Source: Erysipelotrichaceae bacterium UBA4808
Lineage (GTDB): Bacteria; Bacillota_I; Bacilli_A; Erysipelotrichales; Erysipelotrichaceae
Assembly: GCA_002402585.1 (NCBI GenBank)
Contig: DHGC01000097.1
Coordinates: 1 to 7,665, forward strand
Reading direction: 5' to 3'
Length of the DNA: 7,665 nucleotides
Under the pieces are notes generated by a model. That model ran no database searches and had not been told where the DNA came from. It saw nothing but the letters and a program-made list of their open reading frames with translations. This document shows, piece after piece, positions 1 to 4,997 of the stretch (its first letter is position 1; each line of letters begins with the position of its first letter). The translations under genes and the position numbers were made by a program.

Positions 1-65
1 ACATTGGCTTCAATAAAGAGTGCTTTGACCTTTTGCGTCAATAATGATGTTTGTAGAATACGCAT
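1..65 (-). CDS. Fumarate hydratase / L-tartrate dehydratase alpha subunit, class I (N-terminal fragment)
   Basis: Only the first 21 codons lie in the window; the gene runs off the left edge. The peptide begins MRILQTSLLTQKVK and continues to LFIEAN. This matches the usual opening of class I (iron-sulfur) fumarase/tartrate dehydratase alpha subunits, which start MR-x-I/L-x-x-S-x-x-T-x-x-V and carry an (L/C)-(F/C)-IEAN motif. Family knowledge: the alpha subunit pairs with a beta subunit, holds a [4Fe-4S] cluster and interconverts fumarate and malate (or dehydrates tartrate). The ATG is preceded by GAGGT (72-76) at good spacing, which fixes the start. It lies downstream of, and in the same direction as, the metal operon, but a terminator separates them. 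Fumarase and tartrate dehydratase cannot be told apart from this fragment. Confidence 0.7.
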   Translation of the reverse strand, partial: MRILQTSLLTQKVKALFIEAN

Positions 66-82
66 CGTATTACCTCATAAAC

Positions 83-91
83 ATTGTAACA
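83..91 (-). promoter_or_regulatory. Possible TG-extended -10 promoter for the fumarase-like gene
   Basis: On the minus strand TG-T-TACAAT fits the extended -10 consensus TGnTATAAT with one mismatch in the hexamer. No convincing -35 is present at 16-18 bp. The predicted start near position 76 would leave a very short leader with the ribosome binding site at its 5' end, so an alternative promoter further upstream remains possible. Confidence 0.3.
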
Positions 92-149
92 AATATCCAT
101 GCTATAAATATCACGATTCATTTTCTTTTCCATGTGTCTTGTCATTCTT

Positions 150-181
150 TACAAAATAAAAAACAAGCATTTCTGCTTGTT
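150..181 (-). terminator. Rho-independent terminator of the HMA-ATPase-Crp/Fnr operon
   Basis: On the minus strand an 8-bp perfect stem AACAAGCA / TGCTTGTT (positions 162-169 and 174-181) with a GAAA tetraloop is followed by TTTTATTTT. The stem begins inside the stop codon of the regulator gene. It should end transcription of the metal operon before the fumarase-like gene. Confidence 0.85.
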
Positions 182-866
182 AGTCGGAAAGACTTTGTTC
201 TAAGGCTAGACGATTCTTAATATGTATGATCCGTTGACCCTCTAAATCAATCCATCCCAAATCTTGGAATGCCGTGAGTTTACGACTCAAGGTTTCTTGA
301 CTCATGCCCATTTGTGAAGCAAGATCACCTTTGCTCATCTTAAGATGAATCGTACGTTTACCTTCAGATAAATATAAGAGTTGGTGTGCGATCCGTTGTT
401 CAACAGTATAGAGATTGATGTTTTCAATCAAAGTCTCTGCTTGATTCAAACGTTGACTGAGCACTTCCATGACCTTGAAGGCAATGGATGGATATTTGGC
501 CATCAACGCTTTAAGGGGCTCCGCTTCAATCAAACACATGACTGTTGGCTCCAACACTTCCGCATTATCCACAATTCGATTTGTGCTGAAGAGATTCAAC
601 TCACCCATGAATTCACCGGGTTCCACAATGCGCAGGACTTGTTCCTTGCCGTTTTGACCGATGCGTGAGATTTTGACTTTTCCTTTATGTAAGACAAAGA
701 GCTTACCACCAGGATCATCCGCCATATAAACAAAAGAACCCTTATCAAAACGTGCCTCATGGGTGATGTAAGCCACTTCCAGCATTTCTTCTTCTGAGAG
801 ATTGCTGAAGATGGGCACCCATTGGATACAGTTATCGGATTCTTTTGAATGATGATTACAGGTCAT
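180..866 (-). CDS. Crp/Fnr-family transcriptional regulator (Flp-like), probable autoregulator of the metal operon
   Basis: This 228-residue protein has the standard Crp/Fnr layout: a cyclic-nucleotide-type beta-barrel at about residues 18-120 (GEFMGEL at 84-90), a dimer helix at about 126-152, and a winged helix from about 154. The cAMP-contact signature (R-S-A) is absent, so cAMP is unlikely to be the ligand. The recognition helix SQETLSRKL (189-197) carries E191-T-L-S194-R195, the same E-x-x-S-R arrangement with which E. coli FNR reads TTGA half-sites. Cysteines are only C3, C13 and C111; C3, H5, H6 and C13 form a tail before the conserved VPIF-x-x-L. Lactobacillus Flp proteins use an N-terminal Cys plus one near residue 102 as a redox pair, and C3 or C13 with C111 could do the same; a metal-binding tail is an alternative. 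The ATG is preceded by AGGAG. It is the last gene of the operon, 35 bp after the ATPase. Three cysteines argue against a classical four-Cys [4Fe-4S] FNR. The effector is inferred, not shown. Confidence 0.9.
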   Translation of the reverse strand: MTCNHHSKESDNCIQWVPIFSNLSEEEMLEVAYITHEARFDKGSFVYMADDPGGKLFVLHKGKVKISRIGQNGKEQVLRIVEPGEFMGELNLFSTNRIVDNAEVLEPTVMCLIEAEPLKALMAKYPSIAFKVMEVLSQRLNQAETLIENINLYTVEQRIAHQLLYLSEGKRTIHLKMSKGDLASQMGMSQETLSRKLTAFQDLGWIDLEGQRIIHIKNRLALEQSLSD

Positions 867-901
867 AAATCAATCTCCTATGTAGTAATCATACCTTATT
901 T

Positions 902-2770
902 TTATACTTCTTTGTATTTTAACAACCGAACCGCATTCACAATGACAAGGAATACAGACACCTCATGAATAAGCATTCCAAACGAGAGATTGACTGTCTT
1001 CACCAGGACACCTGCAAGCAAGGTGGCTGCCACAATCAGTGCAAAGATGATGTTTTGGGTCATGTTTTGAACCGTTGCATGGCTTAATCCTAATGCAAAG
1101 TCGAGCTTTCTGAGTTCTGAAGACAAGAGAATAACATCGGCTGTCTCCATCGCCACATCAGAACCAACACCTCCCATCGCAATCCCAATATCCGAACTGG
1201 CTAGAGCTGGCGCATCATTGATGCCATCCCCAACCATGGCAACTAGTCCAAACTTTTCCCGTAATTCTATCAATACATTGGCTTTATCTGCAGGAAGAAG
1301 TTCACTACGAACATCATCCAAATGGAGTTGATTGGCAATGGCTTGCGCTGTACGGGGATTATCACCTGTAAGCATAACCATATGTTTGATGCCACGTTTG
1401 CGTAGTTTCGCTATGAGTTTATCCGCATCTGGACGAATGGTATCGGCAATGAAGATTAAGCCGAGAACGGATTGTTCATCGGTAAGGATGATTCCTGTTT
1501 CGCCCGACTCTTCATGGGTTTGAAGACTCTTTTCAGCTTCTAGACTCAATTTGATGTGTTCCGTCTGGGTCAATTTACGATTCCCTAGATAATAGATTTT
1601 AGTGTCGTGTTCAAAGCGTAAGCCTTGACCAGGAATGATCTCAGTGGACTCTGGTTGTTGAACATCAATGCCCAATCCTTGTGCATAATCGATAACCGCT
1701 TTAGCGAGAGGATGTTCCGAGGTGGTCTCTCCACTTGCCGCAATTTGAAGTACATGTTCTACAGTATATTCATTAAATATTTCGATTGAAGTAACGACGG
1801 GTTTACCTTTGGTTAATGTCCCTGTTTTATCGAAGGCTAGAACCTTGATTTTCCCAAGTTTTTCAATCGATTCACCACCTTTAAATAAAACTCCATGTTT
1901 GGCACCACTTCCAATTCCTGCCACAATCGATACCGGCGTTGAAATAACCAAGGCACCTGGACATGCGATGACAATGATGGTAAGCGCCAATTCCACATCA
2001 CGGGTAAGAAGATACATGACAATCGCCAATACCACCACAAAAGGTGTATAGTAACGTGCAAAGCGTTCCATGAACTTCTGTGTCTTCGCCTTGGAGTCTT
2101 GAGCATCTTCCACCAGCTGCAATATTTTCGCAAAGGTGGTATCTTCTCCAACTTTATCTGCGCGAATCAAGAGATACCCAGTTTCCAACATCGTACCGGA
2201 ATAGACTTCCAAACCTTCTTCTTTTTGAACAGGTAGGGATTCACCGGTGATGGATGCTTGATTGACGGATGCCGTTCCTTTTAGAACCGTCCCATCTACC
2301 GCAATCTTTTCACCTGAACGCACGATGACGGTGTCGTTGATCATAACCTCATCGGCTGGAATCGTTATTTCTATACCATCCCGAATAACGACACTTTGTT
2401 TTGGTGCGAGATCGAGAAGTGCTTTAATCGATTCACGTGTCTTATCAATGGTTCTTGACTCGAGATAGTCTCCTAACATAAATAAATAAGTAACCGCTGC
2501 CGCTTCCCAATACTCACCGATGAATAAAGCGCCAATGACGGCAATCGAAACCAAGGCATCGATCCCGATGATCTTATATCGTAAGGCACCCCAAGCTTTC
2601 TTGAAGATGGGTGTTCCTGCAATGAGCATCGTTCCCAACATCAAGGTAACGGCTATGCTTTGAAAATTTGAAAAACGACTTAATGCAAAGGCTAAGATGA
2701 TCATCACAGTTGATAACTGGATGATTTGCTTTTTTGTGAGCTTGAACATTGTGTTCAACTTACTTTTCAC
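902..2770 (-). CDS. Heavy-metal-translocating P1B-type ATPase with CPG metal motif, no HMA domain
   Basis: The 622-residue membrane pump has about eight predicted transmembrane helices: roughly 16-33, 37-56, 70-84, 86-103, 242-257, 259-285, 573-590 and 594-615. P-type ATPase motifs are complete: TGES (175-178, actuator), DKTGT (314-318, phosphorylated Asp314), SEHPL (351-355, the P1B HP motif), TGDN (468-471) and GDGINDAP (514-521). The intramembrane metal motif is C270-P-G rather than CPC or SPC, and the last helix has H602-E-V-S before a conserved N-A-x-R-L. Zinc/cadmium pumps have an Asp there, while the HEG-x-T/S form is typical of P1B-4 cobalt/iron pumps. Metal specificity is therefore unclear. 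There is no N-terminal metal-binding domain; a separate HMA protein is encoded immediately upstream. Family role: ATP-driven export of a transition metal. The start is ambiguous: GTG at 2770 overlaps the HMA gene by 11 bp, while ATG at 2749 lies 10 bp after its stop. Neither has a strong ribosome site, so translational coupling is likely. Confidence 0.93.
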   Translation of the reverse strand: MKSKLNTMFKLTKKQIIQLSTVMIILAFALSRFSNFQSIAVTLMLGTMLIAGTPIFKKAWGALRYKIIGIDALVSIAVIGALFIGEYWEAAAVTYLFMLGDYLESRTIDKTRESIKALLDLAPKQSVVIRDGIEITIPADEVMINDTVIVRSGEKIAVDGTVLKGTASVNQASITGESLPVQKEEGLEVYSGTMLETGYLLIRADKVGEDTTFAKILQLVEDAQDSKAKTQKFMERFARYYTPFVVVLAIVMYLLTRDVELALTIIVIACPGALVISTPVSIVAGIGSGAKHGVLFKGGESIEKLGKIKVLAFDKTGTLTKGKPVVTSIEIFNEYTVEHVLQIAASGETTSEHPLAKAVIDYAQGLGIDVQQPESTEIIPGQGLRFEHDTKIYYLGNRKLTQTEHIKLSLEAEKSLQTHEESGETGIILTDEQSVLGLIFIADTIRPDADKLIAKLRKRGIKHMVMLTGDNPRTAQAIANQLHLDDVRSELLPADKANVLIELREKFGLVAMVGDGINDAPALASSDIGIAMGGVGSDVAMETADVILLSSELRKLDFALGLSHATVQNMTQNIIFALIVAATLLAGVLVKTVNLSFGMLIHEVSVFLVIVNAVRLLKYKEV

Positions 2771-2972
2771 TGATAACGTTATAGCCGAGCTGGTGAATCT
2801 TTGCCTTGATCAAAGCGGATGAGATTGCACTTTCATCGAAATTGACTTTGACACGCGAAGAGTTGAATAAAACCTCTGAGCTTTCGACGCCATCCAATGT
2901 CTTTAGCATGCCTTCAATTTTCTTGATGCAAGATGGGCATGAAATGGTTTCGAGTTGATATGTTTTGTTCAT
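2760..2972 (-). CDS. HMA-domain heavy-metal-binding protein (CopZ/MerP-like metallochaperone)
   Basis: The 70-residue soluble protein is a single ferredoxin-like HMA fold. The metal-binding loop is I10-S-C12-P-S-C15, a variant of the usual M-x-C-x-x-C with Ile-Ser before the first Cys. It has the typical pattern of a helix with K-I-E-G-M-L, then G-V near residues 28-29, V-K-V near 41-43 and a C-terminal L-G-Y near 63-65. Family role: binds a soft or borderline metal ion (Cu(I), Zn(II) or similar) through the two cysteines and passes it to a partner, here most likely the ATPase encoded next in the operon. Translation is strongly initiated (AGGAGG, 7 nt from the ATG). It is the first gene of the transcript driven by the promoter at 3012-3040. 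The metal cannot be told from this sequence. Confidence 0.9.
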   Translation of the reverse strand: MNKTYQLETISCPSCIKKIEGMLKTLDGVESSEVLFNSSRVKVNFDESAISSALIKAKIHQLGYNVISEK

Positions 2973-3011
2973 AATGTGTCCTCCTAAGGTACACCATTAT
3001 CTTAACCGATT

Positions 3012-3040
3012 AAATTATCCAATTCTTTGACCGAGGTCAA
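3012..3040 (-). promoter_or_regulatory. Sigma-A type promoter of the HMA-ATPase-Crp/Fnr operon
   Basis: Minus-strand TTGACC (-35, 3035-3040) is followed by a 17-bp spacer and TAATTT (-10, 3012-3017). The predicted start is near 3005, about 30 nt upstream of the HMA ATG, leaving room for the AGGAGG ribosome site. The -35 lies inside the palindrome at 3026-3041. Confidence 0.65.
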
Positions 3041-3041
3041 A
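3026..3041. promoter_or_regulatory. FNR-type operator palindrome TTTGACC-GA-GGTCAAA
   Basis: Seven-bp arms TTTGACC/GGTCAAA are perfect inverted repeats around a 2-bp centre; the core reads TTGAC-N4-GTCAA, the geometry of Crp/Fnr boxes. It overlaps the -35 hexamer and spacer of the metal-operon promoter, centred near -29 relative to the predicted start. That position suits steric repression; class II activation would be centred near -41. The likely ligand is the Crp/Fnr protein encoded at the operon's end, whose E-x-x-S-R helix matches TTGA half-sites. Binding itself is inferred. Confidence 0.65.
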
Positions 3042-3050
3042 ATTACGCAA

Positions 3051-3076
3051 TAAATAAAAAGATTCATCCATGGATC
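3051..3076 (-). terminator. Weak possible terminator after the alpha/beta hydrolase
   Basis: On the minus strand an imperfect short hairpin (GATcCA-TGGA-TGaATC, positions 3061-3076, one mismatch) is followed by TTTTTATTTATT. The stem is weak, so termination may be partial and some read-through into the metal operon is possible. Confidence 0.3.
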
Positions 3077-3089
3077 GGTTTTTGTTCAT

Positions 3090-3773
3090 TCATGCTTTAT
3101 TCAAAAACTCATTTACTTCTTCATTAAAGACGTGGTGCTTCTTAACAGGAATGAAATGTGTTCCTTCAATAATCACTAAACTTGCATTCGGTATCGTGTT
3201 TTTAATCAATTTTGTATGTTCTTCCTTTACCATATCTTTGGTGCCAGCCATAACCAACGTAGCTGCCTTTATTTGTTTAAGCTCTTCTACTTTAATGTTT
3301 GGATCATTCACCATCAGGCTTAAGAGTTCACTGTTCTTTTTCGCATTTTCGCTTCTCTTAGCCATCAAAGTCGCAAATTTATAACCCAAATCAATGACAC
3401 TTTGATAAATTAATTTGATTCCCGAAGTATCCAAATTTGCACCACTTACAATCAGTTTACTGACTTTCTCAGGATATTTCATTGCGAAAATCAAACCAAT
3501 GTTTCCACCATCTGAAAACCCTAGAATATGAGCTCTATCGATTTTCATTTCATTCATAAATCCATTTAAGTCATCCGCAAATTGCCGAATCGTAAAAGGG
3601 GCAATACCACGAGGCGACTTACCGTGCCCACGTGTATCCACCGCAATGACGCGATATTGCTTAGCGAAATATTCCATTTGATGTACGAAAACTTCGCCAC
3701 TTTCACTGTTTCCGTGGAGAAGAATAAGTGGAAATCCACTGCCCGATTCGGTGTAATGAAGCTTGATATCCAT
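3090..3773 (-). CDS. Alpha/beta-fold hydrolase of unknown substrate
   Basis: The 227-residue cytoplasmic protein has the complete alpha/beta-hydrolase layout. It has an oxyanion-hole loop L-L-H20-G-N, D46-x-R-G-H-G-x-S, the nucleophile elbow G-F-S87-D-G-G, the acid D180 in A-G-T-K-D, and the catalytic histidine H206 in E-G-T-H-F. Together these give a Ser87-Asp180-His206 triad. There is no signal peptide. Family members include esterases, lipases and C-C bond hydrolases, and the substrate cannot be told from sequence. I chose ATG 3773 over an in-frame ATG 17 codons upstream, because 3773 has AAGGAGG at 7 nt spacing while the upstream one has none. It appears to be a single-gene unit: 166 bp separates it from the DUF2200 gene and a possible promoter lies in that gap. 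Confidence 0.88.
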   Translation of the reverse strand: MDIKLHYTESGSGFPLILLHGNSESGEVFVHQMEYFAKQYRVIAVDTRGHGKSPRGIAPFTIRQFADDLNGFMNEMKIDRAHILGFSDGGNIGLIFAMKYPEKVSKLIVSGANLDTSGIKLIYQSVIDLGYKFATLMAKRSENAKKNSELLSLMVNDPNIKVEELKQIKAATLVMAGTKDMVKEEHTKLIKNTIPNASLVIIEGTHFIPVKKHHVFNEEVNEFLNKA

Positions 3774-3832
3774 GTGACATCCTCCTTGACATCTTTTAAA
3801 CTCTTCATGTATAGTACAGCGCACTCAAGAGC

Positions 3833-3861
3833 ATAACACGAATTTTCTATTTATTTGTCAT
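3833..3861 (-). promoter_or_regulatory. Candidate promoter of the alpha/beta hydrolase gene
   Basis: Minus-strand ATGACA (-35, 3856-3861), a 17-bp spacer and TGTTAT (-10, 3833-3838) match the consensus at five and four of six positions. The predicted leader is about 50 nt and contains the AAGGAGG ribosome site. No terminator is evident after the DUF2200 gene, so read-through from elaA-DUF2200 could also contribute. Confidence 0.35.
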
Positions 3862-3939
3862 CCCTTTATTAAACCTGTATCGTACATCTAGAATTCAAAT
3901 GATTCAGTCCATCGTAATCTAAGTGTGATGTTACTTATA

Positions 3940-4299
3940 TTACGCAATCTGAGCTTTTCTAAGAATCTTATCCATTGTCTTTCCCTTAGCCAGCTCATCA
4001 ATAAGTTTATCCAAATAACGAAGCTCGCGCATCAAAGGTTCTTCAATCGTTTCGACACGAACACCACAGATTACCCCTGTGATCAAATGACGATTTGGAT
4101 TCATTAATGGGGCTTGTTTAAAGAAATCATCAAAAGTGACAGCACTCTCTACTAGCTTCTTGATATCTTCAGGTGTATAGTTCGTAAGCCAACAAATGAT
4201 CTCATCAACTTCTGCTTGTGTACGACCTTTTTTCTGTGCTTTCTGAACGTAGAGCGGATAGACACTTGCAAATGTTATTTTATAGATGCGTGTTGTCAT
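3940..4299 (-). CDS. DUF2200 family protein (function unknown)
   Basis: The 119-residue protein matches what I know of the DUF2200 family along its whole length: F-A-S-V-Y-P-L-Y-V near residue 10, K-G-R-T-x-x-E-V near 24-31, I-x-W-L-T-x-Y near 35-41, and V-T-F-x-D-F-F. These are followed by N-P-N-R-x-L-I-T-G-V-x-C-G-V-R-V-E near 67-83 and P-L-M-R-E-x-R-Y-L-D-K-L near 88-99. No function is established for the family to my knowledge. There is no signal peptide or membrane segment. The invariant aromatic, Arg and Cys residues suggest a small folded, probably cytoplasmic protein. The start codon overlaps the elaA stop as ATGA, and GAAGGAG within the end of elaA provides a strong ribosome site, so the two proteins are probably made in a linked ratio. 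Confidence 0.88.
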   Translation of the reverse strand: MTTRIYKITFASVYPLYVQKAQKKGRTQAEVDEIICWLTNYTPEDIKKLVESAVTFDDFFKQAPLMNPNRHLITGVICGVRVETIEEPLMRELRYLDKLIDELAKGKTMDKILRKAQIA

Positions 4300-4760
4300 T
4301 GTTTATCTCCTTCATTTCTTTTAGCTAAATCCAATACCATACGGATATGCGGAATTCCATCTTCTAAGAATTCTTCAGAGGTTTGTCTAAACCCTTCATT
4401 CGCATAGAAGTCTTTCGCATAACTTTGAGCCTCTATCCAAATCGCATCCGCCTTAAGTTCTTCAAACGCAATCCGTATGCCTTCCTTAAGGATGATACGA
4501 CCATGTCCTAAGCGCCTCTTTATCGAAAGGACGCGTCCAATGGACACATGTTCAAAGGATACCCCCGCTTCAAGAACACGAAGATATGCGACAATCGCAT
4601 TTTCTTCCATAAGCATCACATGCCATGCCTGTTCATCTTTGCCATCAATTTCTGGATACGGGCACTGTTGCTCAACAACAAACACGTCAACCCGTATTTT
4701 GAGGATGGCATATAATTCATCCAGTGTAAGTTCTTCATAACGTTTGGCAATTATCTTCAT
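4296..4760 (-). CDS. elaA: ElaA-type GNAT family N-acetyltransferase
   Basis: The 154-residue protein matches the ElaA subfamily of GNAT acetyltransferases. Diagnostic segments are L-x-x-R-V-D-V-F-V-V-E-Q-Q-C-P-Y-P-E near residues 20-37 and D-G-K-D (39-42). The acetyl-CoA binding region is S-I-G-R-V near 73-77 followed by the pyrophosphate loop R82-R-L-G-H-G87. A-Q-x-Y-x-x-D-F-Y-x-x-x-G-F (111-124) and F-L-E-D-G-I-P-H (131-138) complete the match. Family role: acetyl transfer from acetyl-CoA to an amine; the physiological substrate is not known. The ATG at 4760 has GAGGA just upstream and coincides with the family's usual start. An in-frame ATG 34 codons earlier (4862) has no ribosome site and would add unrelated sequence. 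It is the first gene of a two-gene unit with DUF2200. Confidence 0.9.
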   Translation of the reverse strand: MKIIAKRYEELTLDELYAILKIRVDVFVVEQQCPYPEIDGKDEQAWHVMLMEENAIVAYLRVLEAGVSFEHVSIGRVLSIKRRLGHGRIILKEGIRIAFEELKADAIWIEAQSYAKDFYANEGFRQTSEEFLEDGIPHIRMVLDLAKRNEGDKQ

Positions 4761-4887
4761 ATCATTCCTCGTCTTTACTTGTAAATAGCGTAGCATACTC
4801 TGCAGCACTTTCATAAGGAAGTGTTCACCAATAAACCTAGGAGTCATATGCATAAAGAACACTTTAATTGATTTTTCATAATGTTAA

Positions 4888-4904
4888 CTTATAGTTTGTA
4901 TAAG
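4888..4904. repeat. Inverted repeat CTTATA-N5-TATAAG in the divergent intergenic region
   Basis: Perfect 6-bp arms around a 5-bp spacer sit between elaA (minus) and the dehydrogenase (plus). Each arm contains TATAAG on one strand, so it could simply be two opposed -10-like elements, or an operator. No T-tract follows, so it is not a terminator. The rest of the 237-bp region (4761-4997) holds the dehydrogenase promoter and cre-like site; I could not identify a convincing elaA promoter. Confidence 0.45.
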
Positions 4905-4953
4905 ATTTTGCTTATTAGAATTCACTCATTTCTCACAAGCTAATTATTTTGTT

Positions 4954-4962
4954 TGATATACT
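4954..4962 (+). promoter_or_regulatory. TG-extended -10 promoter of the hydroxyacyl-CoA dehydrogenase gene
   Basis: TG-A-TATACT matches TGnTATAAT with one mismatch in the hexamer. No good -35 is visible, as is common for extended -10 promoters. Predicted start is near 4969, giving a leader of about 30 nt. Confidence 0.5.
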
Positions 4963-4967
4963 GATGC

Positions 4968-4983
4968 ATATAAGCGCTTACAT
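4968..4983. promoter_or_regulatory. cre-like site (CcpA catabolite control) at the predicted transcription start
   Basis: ATATAAGCGCTTACAT fits the CcpA consensus WTGNNARCGNWWWCAW at 15 of 16 positions (A in place of the G), and its core TAAGCGCTTA is a perfect palindrome. It starts at about +1 and ends just before the ribosome site, a position typical of CcpA repression. CcpA is not encoded here, so its action is inferred from knowledge of Bacillota. Confidence 0.6.
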
Positions 4984-4997
4984 CGCTAAGGAGATCT

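Noticed and set aside
25..41. A second TTGAC...GTCAA pair resembling the FNR-type box
   Set aside because: The spacer is 7 bp rather than 4, and the pair lies inside the fumarase-like coding sequence, so it is not a matching operator.
1837..2151. A 104-codon open frame on the minus strand within the ATPase gene
   Set aside because: It lies in another frame of a fully motif-supported ATPase, its translation resembles no known family, and it has no ribosome site that I can see.
3774..3824. A 17-codon N-terminal extension of the alpha/beta hydrolase
   Set aside because: The extension would be translated through the AAGGAGG ribosome site of the better start at 3773 and has no family match.
4758..4862. 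A 34-codon in-frame N-terminal extension of the ElaA protein
   Set aside because: There is no ribosome site at the upstream ATG, the added sequence is unlike the family, and ATG 4760 has a good ribosome site.
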